From Paracidobacterium acidisoli (GTDB taxonomy: Bacteria > Acidobacteriota > Terriglobia > Terriglobales > Acidobacteriaceae): 64,000 nucleotides of DNA. The translations under genes were made by a program, and so were the position numbers. Positions 17,018 to 26,023 of the stretch are shown piece by piece. The notes under the pieces were generated by a model that was not told the DNA's origin, made no database searches, and worked only from the letters and a program-made list of their open reading frames with translations. The stretch is from NCBI RefSeq assembly GCF_003428625.2, contig NZ_QVQT02000001.1:744001-808000 (forward strand), read 5' to 3'. Numbering within the stretch: position 1 is the stretch's first letter; every line of letters begins with the position of its first letter.

Positions 17018-17764
17018 ATGGGCGCAATTTACATTCTGTGGCTGCGCGAGATGAAGCGCTATATCCGCTCCCGCGTGCAGATTGTGGTGTCGCTGGGGCA
17101 GCCGGCGCTGTATCTGCTGGCGCTGGGCTTCGGCTTCGGGCCGGTCTTTCAGAAGGCAGGCGAGGGGAGCTATCTGCAGTTCATGGCTCCGGGCGTGATC
17201 GGGATGACGGTGCTGTTCAGCTCGATCTTTTCCGGCATTGCGATGTTGTGGGACCGGCAGTTCGGCTTTCTGAAGGAGACGCTGGTGGCTCCGGTGCCGC
17301 GGATACAGATCATGATCGGGCGGACGCTGGGCGGAGCGACGGTGGCGATGATTCAGGGCGTGCTGATCCTGGTGATCTGCCTGGTGGCGGGCTTCCGGCC
17401 GCAGCACTGGATCGCGGTGCCGGCGGCGTTCGTCTTCGTGATGATGATCGCGGTGGTCTTTGCGGCGCTGGGCACGGGCATCGGATCGATCATCAAGGAC
17501 ATGCAGGGCTTTCAGCTGATCATGAACTTTCTGGTGATGCCCATCTTCTTTCTGTCGGGCGCGCTGTATCCGCTGAAGAACCTGCCGCGGGTGCTGACGT
17601 GGATCACGAACGCCGATCCGCTGTCGTACGGAGTGGACGGGCTGCGCGGCGTGCTGACGGGTCTGTGGGCGTTTCCCTATGCGCTGGATGTGGCCGTGCT
17701 GTGCGGGCTGGCGGCGGTGTTTCTGACCATGGGGGCGTGGCTGTTCTCGCGGATTCAGCTGTAA
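17018..17764 (+). CDS. ABC-2 type permease (DrrB-like)
   Basis: A 248-residue inner-membrane protein with six predicted hydrophobic segments and the ABC-2 pattern: LWLREMKRYIRSR at the N-terminus, FGFLKETLVAPVPR after the second helix, and FFLSGALYPLKNLP before the last pair. It is the membrane partner of the preceding ATPase. ATG 17018 lies 2 bases after the ATPase stop, with GGAGAGGA upstream. The drug or lipid exported is unknown. Confidence 0.9.
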   Translation: MGAIYILWLREMKRYIRSRVQIVVSLGQPALYLLALGFGFGPVFQKAGEGSYLQFMAPGVIGMTVLFSSIFSGIAMLWDRQFGFLKETLVAPVPRIQIMIGRTLGGATVAMIQGVLILVICLVAGFRPQHWIAVPAAFVFVMMIAVVFAALGTGIGSIIKDMQGFQLIMNFLVMPIFFLSGALYPLKNLPRVLTWITNADPLSYGVDGLRGVLTGLWAFPYALDVAVLCGLAAVFLTMGAWLFSRIQL

Positions 17765-17789
17765 TGGTTTCAGAGATGCAAAACCGACT

Positions 17790-18395
17790 ATGGTAAGGCC
17801 GCGCAGCGCGGAGGCTCACCGCAAGGTACTGGAGGCGTCGCTCGAGCTGTTCTCGGAGCGGGGCATCGACGCGACGAGCATGGACGCGATTGCCGGAGCC
17901 TCGGGCGTAAGCAAGGCGACGATCTACAAGCACTGGCCGGACAAGGACCGGCTGGCGCTCGAGGTGCTGTCGTGGATGCTCGGACTGGACGAGGAGCGGC
18001 CGGAGTTCAACTCGGGCGATCTGCGCGAAGACCTGATCGACGCGCTGACGTGGCAGCCGGCGGAGCATCGCAGAGAGATGAAGAACCGCATCATGCCGCA
18101 TGTGATTGCGTACTCGGCGCGCAATCAGGAGTTCGGCAAGGCATGGCGCGAGCGCGTGGTGGAGCGGCAGCGGGAGGGGTTGTCGCGTCTGCTGGAGTGC
18201 GGCGTGGCGCGGAGAAGGCTGCGCGGGGATCTCAGCGTCGATCTTTCGATCGCCCTGCTGGTGGGCCCGATGGTGTACCGGAACATCTTCGTGACGAACC
18301 GGTCGATGGACCGCGCTCCGCGGGAGTTTGTGGAGCAGGTGGTGGACGCGTTTCTGGCGGCCTTTGGCACGGCTGCGAAGAAGATACGCGGCTGA
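17790..18395 (+). CDS. TetR-family repressor of the ABC exporter
   Basis: A 201-residue TetR protein. Its HTH spans about residues 10-55 (FSERGIDATSMDAIAGASGV, then SKATIYKHWPDK), with a TetR_C-type ligand domain after it (VVERQREGLSRLL...VVDAFLAAFG). It is the third gene of the exporter operon, 25 bases after the permease. Presence of a matching palindrome in the operon promoter supports local autoregulation, with the exported compound as inducer. Confidence 0.88.
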   Translation: MVRPRSAEAHRKVLEASLELFSERGIDATSMDAIAGASGVSKATIYKHWPDKDRLALEVLSWMLGLDEERPEFNSGDLREDLIDALTWQPAEHRREMKNRIMPHVIAYSARNQEFGKAWRERVVERQREGLSRLLECGVARRRLRGDLSVDLSIALLVGPMVYRNIFVTNRSMDRAPREFVEQVVDAFLAAFGTAAKKIRG

Positions 18396-18703
18396 GATCC
18401 AACCTGTGCCCGGAAAGACGGATAGGAGCAGCCTGAACTTTTCAGATGGAAAGAAAAAGCAGATCCCTCCACTGCGCCGCTGCCTGACGGCTGCGGCTTC
18501 GGCCGGGATGACAAAGGGTTGAGATTTTTCATTCCCATCCTTCGCACCAAAATCGGCGCGAAGGATGGGGCACCCGGCATCTTACTGCGGGCACCCTCTC
18601 ACTGCGAAAACGAAGACCGGCCGGACGACTATCCTGAAGGCAGGCTGAACAGCCGGTATCCGAAATCAGCCGGAAATCATTTCCCTTCCAAACGGAGGCG
18701 GCT
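18396..18703. other. Intergenic region with dispersed repeats
   Basis: About 310 bases with no gene. It contains GATCCCTCC and CGGGATGACAAAG boxes (about 18464-18517) and one unit of the variable-stem hairpin family (18534-18579). The end carries GGAGG (18694-18698), which points to a non-ATG start at 18704. Confidence 0.5.
18534..18579 (-). repeat. Variable-stem hairpin repeat unit
   Basis: Perfect 12-bp stem CCCATCCTTCGC (18534-18545) / GCGAAGGATGGG (18558-18569), followed by TGGGGCACCCGGCA (18566-18579), the exact reverse complement of the box at 4421-4434. Preceded by CGGGATGACAAAG, the companion box seen at other copies. Confidence 0.7.
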
Positions 18704-19717
18704 CTGGACGAATCTGCCGAACACTCTTCCCTTTCTGCGAAACCTCCACTTTCTCCGCTGCCTGAGCCGCCGGATCGCGGCACGCAGTGGATCTTCTTCG
18801 GGCCGAACGGGCTGCGCGCCGGATGGGGCGCGATGCTGTTCGCGGCGGTTCTGCTGGCGGTGGAATTTCTGCTGAACCTGGCGGTGCGGCTGGTGGTACA
18901 TCCGCAGGCTCCGCCGAAGGGCGCGATGCCGCCGGAGTTCGCATTGTTCCAGGAGGGCCTGTCGGTGGTGCTGGTAGCGCTGCCGACCTCGGTGATGGCG
19001 CTGATTGAAGGACGCGCGCCGGGGTACTACGGCTACCAGGGAAAAGCGCGCGCGGTACGGTTTTTCTCCGGGGTGGTGTGGGGATTCGCCGCGATCTCGG
19101 CGCTGGTGGGCACGCTGTGGAAGCTGGGCTGGCTGCGCTTCGACGGGCAGCTGCTGCATGGAGCGGCGGCGTGGCGGTACGGGGCCGAGTGGGGCGTGCT
19201 GTTTCTGATGGTCGGCATCTTCGAGGAGTCGGTGCTGCGCGGCTATCTGCAATTCACGATCGGACGGGGCCTGGGCTTCTGGTGGAGCGCGCTGGGGCTC
19301 TCGTTCCTGTTCGGGTTTCTTCACGGACACAATCCGGGCGAGTCGCCGGTGGGGCTTTTTGCGGCGGGAGCGGTGGGGCTGATGTTCTGCCTGAGCCTCT
19401 GGTATACGGGCTCGCTGTGGTGGGCGGTGGGCTTTCACGCGGCGTGGGACTGGGGCGAGTCGTTTTTCTACGGCACGTCGGACAGCGGCGTGGCGGTGCA
19501 GGGGCATCTGCTGAGCGAGCATCCGATGGGCGGGCTGCTGTGGAGCGGCGGGGCGACGGGTCCGGAGGGCAGCGTGCTGGTGTTTGTGCTGCTCGCTGCG
19601 GCCATGCTTGCCATGTATGCGTGGTGGGGACGCAGGACGGTTTCTCCCTTTGCCGGATATGGATGGAGGCCGAAGGGGCGTGCTGCGCTGTCCGGCGGCA
19701 GCGATGGAGAGGCATGA
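18704..19717 (+). CDS. CPBP-family intramembrane protease (Abi/Rce1-like)
   Basis: A multi-helix membrane protein with the CPBP motifs: FEESVLRGYLQF (EExxxR, glutamate dyad), FGFLHG (FxxxH) and GFHAAWDWGE (HxxxD/E). These make a glutamic intramembrane peptidase for prenylated or other membrane proteins. The first ATG (18833) cuts into a conserved N-terminal segment (IFFGPNGLRAGWGAM). The frame is open back to 18638 with no ATG, GTG or TTG. CTG 18704 has GGAGG 5 bases upstream and gives a 337-residue protein with the Pro-rich head common in this group, so I chose it; the start remains uncertain. Confidence 0.75.
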   Translation: MDESAEHSSLSAKPPLSPLPEPPDRGTQWIFFGPNGLRAGWGAMLFAAVLLAVEFLLNLAVRLVVHPQAPPKGAMPPEFALFQEGLSVVLVALPTSVMALIEGRAPGYYGYQGKARAVRFFSGVVWGFAAISALVGTLWKLGWLRFDGQLLHGAAAWRYGAEWGVLFLMVGIFEESVLRGYLQFTIGRGLGFWWSALGLSFLFGFLHGHNPGESPVGLFAAGAVGLMFCLSLWYTGSLWWAVGFHAAWDWGESFFYGTSDSGVAVQGHLLSEHPMGGLLWSGGATGPEGSVLVFVLLAAAMLAMYAWWGRRTVSPFAGYGWRPKGRAALSGGSDGEA

Positions 19718-19752
19718 GAGGGCAGGGGCTGCGATGAGACAATGGTCCGAAG

Positions 19753-22242
19753 ATGGCTCTCGGCAGATCGGTTGACGTGGAAGAGGAACGCAGGCGGCCC
19801 TGGCTGCGATACATGGCCGGCCTGCTTGTGGTGGTGGTGCTGGCGGTGGCCGCGGGCGTACTGGCAGGCGCGTTCTGGCTGAAGCGCTCGATGCGCGATG
19901 CGCTGCCGCAGGTGGATGGACAGCTTCGCCTGAAAGGGCTGACGGGCCCGGTGACGGTTCGCCGCGACGCGCACGGGGTTCCGCATATCGAAGCGTCTTC
20001 CGTGGACGATCTGCTGGAGGCGCAGGGCTACGTTACGGCGCAGGACCGGCTGTGGCAGATGGATATGGCGCGGCGGATGGCAGCGGGCGAAGCGGCCGAA
20101 CTGCTGGGATCGAAGCTGGTGGCACACGACCGCATGCAGCGCGTTCTGGCCTTTCGCCAGACGGCGGAGCGGCTGACGGCGGGGCTGGACCAGCGCGACC
20201 GGCGCTGGCTGGAGGATTACGCGCGGGGCGTGAATCAGTTTATCGAGAACAACGGCGATCATCTGCCGGCAGAGTTCCGGCTGCTGATGTATAAGCCGAA
20301 GCCGTGGCAGCCGTCGGACTCGATGCTGGTGGCGCTGAGCATGGTGCAGATGCTGGACGAGCACTGGCCGGAGAAGCTGGAGCGCGAACAGGTGACTGCG
20401 AGGCTGGGACCGACGCTGGCCGCCGATCTGTATCCGACGGGATCGTGGCGCGATCATCCGCCGACCCAGACGGAGCCCGATCTGACGGCGCCGCAGCAGA
20501 ATGTTCCGGACATTCCGCTGGACCCGTCGCAGACGATGCTGCGCGAGGGGCTTCCGTCTGCAGCGCCGGATACCGGAGGGCTTCAGCCCGGAGCGCCGGA
20601 TACCGATCTGCAGCAGCTGCGGGCGCTGACGGGCGTGCATGATGCGTGCCGCTCGTGTACTCCGGGATCGAATGAGTGGGCCGTCTCGGGCGCGCATACG
20701 GCGAGCGGGAAGGCGATGCTGTCGAACGATATGCACCTGGCGCACCAGATGCCGGATATCTGGTACGAGAGCGACCTGGAGGCTCCGGGGTTGCATGCGG
20801 CGGGCGTAACGGTGCCGGGGCTGCCGTTTATCGTGGCAGGACACAACGAGCACATCGCGTGGGGATTTACGTCGCTCTACGGCGACACGCAGGATATTTA
20901 CGTCGAGAAGGTGAATCAGCAGGACCAGTATCTCGGGCAGGACGGAAGCTGGCATCCGATCGAGCATGAGAGCTCGACGATCCATGTACGCTTTGGCCGC
21001 GATGTGACGGTCGACGTGGCGCGGACGGCGCACGGACCGATTATTTCGGCGCTGGTGCCGCATGAAAAGCGCGCGCTGGCGCTGCGCTGGAATGCGTATG
21101 ATCCGGCGAGCAGCGGGCTGCCGCTCTACGGCCTCAACACGGCGGGCAACTGGAATGAGTTTCATGCGGCGCTGAGCACGTGGTGGGCTCCCACGCTGAA
21201 TGTGATTTACGCCGACGATCAGGGGCATATCGGCTATCAGGCGGTGGGATTTATTCCGAACCGGCCGACGGGGATCTCGGGCGTGCCGATCGCGGATACG
21301 CAGCATGAGTGGCAGGGCTTTGTGCCGTATGACAAGCTGCCGTCGGCGCTGGACCCGGCGAACGGACTGCTGGCGACGGCCAATGCGCGGGTGACGCCGG
21401 ACGATTATCCGTATCCGCTGACGCTCGAGTGGGCGAACCCGTACCGGAATGAGCGCATCTGGAAGTGGCTTTCGGATAAGGACAAGCTGACGCCGCAGCA
21501 GATGCTGACGCTGCAGACCGATGTGTATTCGGAGGTAGACCAGGAGTTTGCGCAGCGGTTTGCGTATGCGATCGACCATGCGGGCAAGGCGAACAGCCGG
21601 CTGCGCCAGGCGGCGGATCTGATGCGGACGTGGAATGGAGTGGTGGGCATCGATTCGGCTCCGGCGGCGATTGTGGCGGCGACGAAGCATGCGCTGTGGC
21701 CGATGCTGCTGCAGCCGAAGCTGGGCGGCGACTGGGCGCTGTATGAGTGGGCAGAGAGCCAGTTTGCGCAGGAGCAGATCGTGATGCATGAGCCCGCGGC
21801 GTGGCTCCCGAAACAGTACGCGTCGTGGGATGAGTTTCTTGCCGCGGCCGTGAGCCAGGGGCTGAACGAAGAGCATGCGCCGGCGGATCTGAGCCGGTGG
21901 CGCTACGGCTATGCGCATCCGGTGGAGCTGGAGCAGCCGCTCTTCGGGCTGCTGCCGTGGTTCCGCGGATGGACCGGCATCGGTGTGCATCCGCAGTCGG
22001 GCGATGCGACGACGGTGAAGCAGGCGGGGCGCACCTTCGGGCCGTCGCAGCGCTTCACGATCGACTGGAACGATGTGGACGGGGCGACGGAGAACATGGT
22101 GGTGGGCCAGTCGGAAGACCCGCTGAGCCCGTGGTACCGCGACCAGTGGCCATACTGGTACAACGGCACGACCTTTGCCCTGCCCTTCAGCGATGCCGCG
22201 GTCGCGAAGACCGCAACACACACGCTGCGCCTGACGCCGTGA
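19753..22242 (+). CDS. Penicillin acylase family N-terminal nucleophile hydrolase
   Basis: An 829-residue protein with one N-terminal membrane segment (about 21-43), an alpha-chain region, a Pro/Asp-rich spacer (about 233-300) and the autoprocessing site in PGSNEWAVSG, where S306 would become the nucleophile of the beta chain. The family deacylates beta-lactams or acyl-homoserine lactones; length and motif suit either. It heads a three-gene chain, its stop overlapping the GTG of the next gene by 4 bases. Probably periplasmic, anchored or secreted. Confidence 0.88.
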   Translation: MALGRSVDVEEERRRPWLRYMAGLLVVVVLAVAAGVLAGAFWLKRSMRDALPQVDGQLRLKGLTGPVTVRRDAHGVPHIEASSVDDLLEAQGYVTAQDRLWQMDMARRMAAGEAAELLGSKLVAHDRMQRVLAFRQTAERLTAGLDQRDRRWLEDYARGVNQFIENNGDHLPAEFRLLMYKPKPWQPSDSMLVALSMVQMLDEHWPEKLEREQVTARLGPTLAADLYPTGSWRDHPPTQTEPDLTAPQQNVPDIPLDPSQTMLREGLPSAAPDTGGLQPGAPDTDLQQLRALTGVHDACRSCTPGSNEWAVSGAHTASGKAMLSNDMHLAHQMPDIWYESDLEAPGLHAAGVTVPGLPFIVAGHNEHIAWGFTSLYGDTQDIYVEKVNQQDQYLGQDGSWHPIEHESSTIHVRFGRDVTVDVARTAHGPIISALVPHEKRALALRWNAYDPASSGLPLYGLNTAGNWNEFHAALSTWWAPTLNVIYADDQGHIGYQAVGFIPNRPTGISGVPIADTQHEWQGFVPYDKLPSALDPANGLLATANARVTPDDYPYPLTLEWANPYRNERIWKWLSDKDKLTPQQMLTLQTDVYSEVDQEFAQRFAYAIDHAGKANSRLRQAADLMRTWNGVVGIDSAPAAIVAATKHALWPMLLQPKLGGDWALYEWAESQFAQEQIVMHEPAAWLPKQYASWDEFLAAAVSQGLNEEHAPADLSRWRYGYAHPVELEQPLFGLLPWFRGWTGIGVHPQSGDATTVKQAGRTFGPSQRFTIDWNDVDGATENMVVGQSEDPLSPWYRDQWPYWYNGTTFALPFSDAAVAKTATHTLRLTP

Positions 22243-23969
22243 AGATCTCGTTCCGCTTTCCGGCGTCGGCGGCGAGCCTGGCGACCCGGGCGCGCAGGCG
22301 GCGCTCGCTGCTGCTGGCGTGCGTGGGCATTGCGGTGCTGCCGCTGGCGTGGCGGGGCGTGTCGTGCGGGCAGGACTTCGATTTTCATCTGCAGTCGTGG
22401 CTTGAGGTGCTGCGGCACTGGCATGAGGGCGTGGCGTATCCGCACTGGGACGCCTCGGCTAATTACGGAGCGGGCGAGCCGCGCTTCGTTTTCTATCCGC
22501 CGCTGTCGTGGCTGCTGGGCACGTTGATGGGAGCGGTGCTGCCGTGGTCGTGGGCGCCGCTGCTGTTTACGGGGATCGCGCTGCTGGCGCTGGGCGGAAG
22601 TTTTTTTGCGATGGCACGCGAGTGGATGAGCGAAGACCAGGCGGCTCTGGCGGCGTGTCTGTGCGTGCTGCAGCCTTATCTGCTTTTCGTGGCGTATGAG
22701 CGGGCCGCTTATGGCGAGCTGCTGGCGGCGGCGTGGATTCCGCTGCTGATTCTGTTTGGCCTGCGCCGGAAGCCAGCGCTGCTGCCGCTGGCGGTGTCGA
22801 TTGCGGGCGTGTGGCTGACCGATGCTCCGGCGGCGGTGATGGGCTGCTATGCGCTGGCAGTGCTGGTGATTGCGGCGGCGGCGGAAGAGCGCAGCCTGCG
22901 GCTGATACGGCGCAGCGCGGGCGCGGTGCCGCTGGGGCTGGGGCTGGCAGGGTTTTATCTTGTGCCGGCGATGTGGGAGCAGCGCTGGGTCGAGATCACG
23001 CGAGCGATCGGCGACGGCATGCGCGTGGAGGACAGCTTTCTGTTCGGCCACACGACGGATGCGTATCACGATCAGGTGCTGCGGACGGTGTCGTGGATTG
23101 CGGTGGCGCTGCTTCTCGCGACGACGGCGGCGGCGTGGGGATCGGCGAGGAAGCGCAAAGCGCTGTGGCTGCCGCTTTGCGTCGTATCGGCGCTGATTGC
23201 GTTTCTTCAGCTCCCTTTCAGCGATTTTCTGTGGAGGCTTGCGCCGGAGCTGAAGTTTCTGCAGTTTCCGTGGCGATGGCTGCTGGTGCTGGGCGTTGTG
23301 CTTGCGGCGCTGGCCGGGATAACGCTGCGCGGCGAGGCGCGGACGCGGCGGGCGATCTCGCTGCGCGCGATCTCGATGCTGCTTTTTGCGTGCCTGATGG
23401 CGGGGGCGGCCTCGGCCTTTTTCTGGTCGCCGTGCGACGACCAGGACAGCGTGCAGGCGCAGCGGACGGCGCTGCGCGGCGATGGCGTTGAGGGGACGGA
23501 TGAGTACACGCCGCGCGGGGTGGACAACGAGGCGATTCAGCAGGGGCTGCCGCCGGTGCGCGTGCTGACGGCGCCGGATGCGGAAGAGGCGGACAGCTCG
23601 GTGGCGGTGAATCCGGACTATCAGGCGAGCGCGCGCGAGGAGGTTCCGGCGACGATTCACATCGCGCGCTGGCAGAGCGAGCGGATCTCGCTGGCGATCG
23701 GGACGCGGCAGGCGGCGTGGGCGGTACTGCGGCGGATGAACTATCCGGCGTGGCGAATCCTTCTGAACGGGAAGCCCGTCTTATCTTCAGCCACGCGCCA
23801 GGATGGTTTGATTGCGCTGCCGCTGACCGCGGGAGAGAACCGGATCGAGATTCGTTACCGGGCGACGGCGGATATGTGGGCGGGGCGCATCGCGTCTCTG
23901 ACGGCGGCGCTGGTGCTGCTGCTGGCCGCGGCGTACCGGAAGAAAGAGCGAAAGGTTCAGGTATCATGA
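22239..23969 (+). CDS. Polytopic membrane protein, YfhO / PTPS-related membrane family
   Basis: A 576-residue protein with about ten or eleven hydrophobic helices up to about residue 410, then a soluble C-terminal beta domain (about 415-545) and a last helix. The early motif GQDFDFHLQSWLEVLRHW and NYGAGEPRFVFYPP matches the '6-pyruvoyl-tetrahydropterin synthase-related' GT-C-like membrane family, whose role is unsettled (possibly glycosyl transfer on lipid carriers). GTG 22239 overlaps the acylase stop, and the next gene's ATG overlaps this stop (ATGA). Coupling to a polyprenyl synthetase suits a polyprenyl-linked substrate, which is inference. Confidence 0.7.
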   Translation: MKISFRFPASAASLATRARRRRSLLLACVGIAVLPLAWRGVSCGQDFDFHLQSWLEVLRHWHEGVAYPHWDASANYGAGEPRFVFYPPLSWLLGTLMGAVLPWSWAPLLFTGIALLALGGSFFAMAREWMSEDQAALAACLCVLQPYLLFVAYERAAYGELLAAAWIPLLILFGLRRKPALLPLAVSIAGVWLTDAPAAVMGCYALAVLVIAAAAEERSLRLIRRSAGAVPLGLGLAGFYLVPAMWEQRWVEITRAIGDGMRVEDSFLFGHTTDAYHDQVLRTVSWIAVALLLATTAAAWGSARKRKALWLPLCVVSALIAFLQLPFSDFLWRLAPELKFLQFPWRWLLVLGVVLAALAGITLRGEARTRRAISLRAISMLLFACLMAGAASAFFWSPCDDQDSVQAQRTALRGDGVEGTDEYTPRGVDNEAIQQGLPPVRVLTAPDAEEADSSVAVNPDYQASAREEVPATIHIARWQSERISLAIGTRQAAWAVLRRMNYPAWRILLNGKPVLSSATRQDGLIALPLTAGENRIEIRYRATADMWAGRIASLTAALVLLLAAAYRKKERKVQVS

Positions 23970-24877
23970 TCGAAGTGCAGACCCGGCTGGATGTGAAAGA
24001 AATTCTGCAGGAGGGCGTGGAGCGAACGGACAACGCGCTCGCACGGCTTCTGCCGCCCGATACGCAGACTCCCTCGTCGATTCACAAGGCGATGCGGCAC
24101 AGCACCTTTGCCGGCGGGAAGCGGCTGCGTCCGGTGCTGGCGATGGAGGCGGCGCGCACGATTCGCGGCGAGCGCACCCTGCCGGAGGGCATGGAAGACC
24201 TGGGCGCGGCGATCGAGATGCTGCACACCTACTCGCTGATTCACGACGATCTGCCGGCGCTGGACAACGACGATCTGCGTAGAGGCAAGCCGACGTGCCA
24301 TGTGGTGTATGGCGAGGCCATCGCGATTCTGGCGGGCGATGCGCTGCAGACGCTGGCGTATCAGACGCTGGCGCGGCTGCGCTGCGCGGCTCCGGCGGCG
24401 GTGGAGATTATTCGCCTGATCGCGGATGCCACGGGGACGGTGGAAGGGATGATCGGCGGCCAGGTGCTGGATCTCGAAGGCGAGCACAGCAGGCCCACGG
24501 CGGAGTCGGTCGATGCCATTCACCGTGCAAAGACAGGCGCGCTGATTCGCGTGAGCATTGTCTCGGGCGGCGTATACGCAGGCGCGACGGCGGAAGATGC
24601 CGAGCGGCTGACGGAGTTCGGACGCAAGGCGGGACTGGCCTTTCAGATTGTCGACGACATTCTGGATGTGACGCAGGATTCGGCGCACCTGGGCAAGACG
24701 GCCGGCAAGGACCTGACCAGCGACAAGGCGACGTGGCCTGCGGTCTTCGGGATCGAGGAGTCGCGGCGGCATGCGGACAGGCTGATCGCAGAGGCCTTCG
24801 CGCTGCTTGCGCCCTACGGCGCGGCGGCGGACGGGCTGAAGGCGGTTGCGCAGTATCTGGTGGACCGCACGAATTAA
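23966..24877 (+). CDS. ispA: Polyprenyl synthetase (farnesyl/geranylgeranyl diphosphate synthase)
   Basis: A 303-residue trans-isoprenyl diphosphate synthase. It has GGKRLRP, the first aspartate-rich motif DDLPALDNDD and the second FQIVDDILD, with KTAGKDLTSDKATWP after it. It condenses IPP with DMAPP/GPP to FPP or GGPP. The four-residue insert in the first motif (DDxxxxD) is the bacterial FPP synthase style. ATG 23966 overlaps the preceding gene's stop by 4 bases, so expression is translationally coupled. IspD and IspF, upstream in the same MEP route, lie at 46-47 kb. Confidence 0.9.
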   Translation: MIEVQTRLDVKEILQEGVERTDNALARLLPPDTQTPSSIHKAMRHSTFAGGKRLRPVLAMEAARTIRGERTLPEGMEDLGAAIEMLHTYSLIHDDLPALDNDDLRRGKPTCHVVYGEAIAILAGDALQTLAYQTLARLRCAAPAAVEIIRLIADATGTVEGMIGGQVLDLEGEHSRPTAESVDAIHRAKTGALIRVSIVSGGVYAGATAEDAERLTEFGRKAGLAFQIVDDILDVTQDSAHLGKTAGKDLTSDKATWPAVFGIEESRRHADRLIAEAFALLAPYGAAADGLKAVAQYLVDRTN

Positions 24878-24913
24878 GCCGGAAGAACGCTGGCTGCAGT
24901 ACTTCGTGAACTT

Positions 24914-25513
24914 GTGACGATTATGCGCAGGCATCGGCCGGGAGAAGGACAGACAGCACGATCAAACGTAACGCTGCACGCGGTTTCAAGCCTTGACGGC
25001 TTTATCGCGAGGAAGGACAACAGCGTCTCCTGGCTGGATGACCGTGGAAGCGTCTACGAAGCCGGAGCTTCCGTTTCGGAGGAAGAGGCGGCAGCATTCG
25101 TCCAGACCATCGACTGCTATGTACTCGGCTCCCGCACGTATGAACTCGCTCTTGAGCTGGGCTGGCCATACGGCGACACTCCAACGGTCGTGGTAACCAG
25201 CAGAGAATGGCCTGCGGCGAGGAAGAGCGTCGAGTTCTATGCGGGCGATCTCGAAACGCTCGTCGACGTGAAGCTCGCGCCGCGATTTCAAAACATCTGG
25301 CTGGTGGGCGGAGCCATGCTGTGCCGGCGCTTTCTCGAGCTCGGTCTGGTGGATGAGATCAGGCTGACCATAGCCCCAGTGCTGTTAGGTGACGGACTCC
25401 GGCTCTTCGGCGATTCCCTGCCGGAGGAGAGATGGGATCTGAAGAATGTCGCCACTTACAGGAATGATTTTGTGGAGCTGTCGTACACTGCATCCACCGG
25501 TGAGAGCATCTGA
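24914..25513 (+). CDS. Dihydrofolate reductase family (RibD C-terminal-like) protein
   Basis: A 199-residue protein with the DHFR/RibD_C fold pattern: SLDGFIARKD after strand 1, GSRTYE (NADPH site), WLVGGAML (glycine pair) and PVLLGDGLRLF. Stand-alone members of this type (YyaP/YwjB-like) are probable NADPH reductases of unknown substrate. Start is GTG 24914 or ATG 24923; neither has a clear Shine-Dalgarno. A hairpin straddles its stop codon. Confidence 0.75.
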   Translation: MTIMRRHRPGEGQTARSNVTLHAVSSLDGFIARKDNSVSWLDDRGSVYEAGASVSEEEAAAFVQTIDCYVLGSRTYELALELGWPYGDTPTVVVTSREWPAARKSVEFYAGDLETLVDVKLAPRFQNIWLVGGAMLCRRFLELGLVDEIRLTIAPVLLGDGLRLFGDSLPEERWDLKNVATYRNDFVELSYTASTGESI

Positions 25514-25521
25514 AGATGCTC
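25504..25521. terminator. Hairpin over the stop codon of the DHFR-like gene
   Basis: GAGCATC (25504-25510), loop TGAA containing the stop codon, GATGCTC (25515-25521): a 7-bp perfect stem. No T-run follows, so it may act as a mRNA 3'-end stabiliser or a weak terminator. Confidence 0.35.
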
Positions 25522-25548
25522 CCTCGCTTATGGCGTGACGAGATCGAC

Positions 25549-25589
25549 GAGGGAGTGAAGGAGAACTTCACACGGCTGCGCACTCCCTC
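25549..25589. terminator. Inverted repeat between convergent genes
   Basis: GAGGGAGTG (25549-25557) pairs with CACTCCCTC (25581-25589). The loop holds an alternative stem GTGAAG / CTTCAC. It sits between convergent genes at 25513 and 25613, as a bidirectional transcription barrier would, but lacks U-tracts. Confidence 0.35.
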
Positions 25590-25612
25590 ATAAATCGACA
25601 TTCTGCACGAGG

Positions 25613-25951
25613 CTATCGGCGGCCGATGACTTCGCGGAGCTTGTTGCCCTGCTTGCTGAGATCCTCGACAAAATCCTCGACCTTGAGCAGCATGTCCTGT
25701 CCGGAGCGGACGTAGCCGGGGAGCTTGTCCCACAGCTCGCGGGCGGCGTCGGCGTTATCAATAAGCGCGACGACGGTTCCGGCGGCGGCGACGGCGAGAG
25801 CGGGCTTTTTCTTTCCGCGCAGCAGCAGAATGGCGCTGGCGACGAGTGTGCCGGCGGCAAAGGCGCTGGTCCAGGGAACCCGGGCGGAGAGCTCGGCGAG
25901 GTTATCGGGAAGGTTTGCCTCGATCTGTCGCTGAATGGGGGTCAGACTCAT
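25613..25951 (-). CDS. Small hypothetical membrane-associated protein
   Basis: A 112-residue protein with an amphipathic head (LTPIQRQIEANLPDNLAELS), two short hydrophobic segments (about 28-44 and 51-64) separated by the basic turn RGKKKP, and a charged helical tail. It is shaped like small stress-related membrane proteins. I do not recognise a named family. A Zn-ribbon-like protein gene lies 72 bases upstream on the same strand. Confidence 0.6.
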   Translation of the reverse strand: MSLTPIQRQIEANLPDNLAELSARVPWTSAFAAGTLVASAILLLRGKKKPALAVAAAGTVVALIDNADAARELWDKLPGYVRSGQDMLLKVEDFVEDLSKQGNKLREVIGRR

Positions 25952-26023
25952 CGCAGTATTTTCCTCTTCTTCTGTTGAGATGCAGATGGATGCCGCAGCG
26001 CCTTTTCCACCGGTGTGCAGTTC

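Noticed and set aside
19468-22221. 917-residue - strand frame antisense to penicillin acylase
   Set aside because: Arg/His/Gln-rich pattern typical of antisense third-position bias; no ribosome site or domain.
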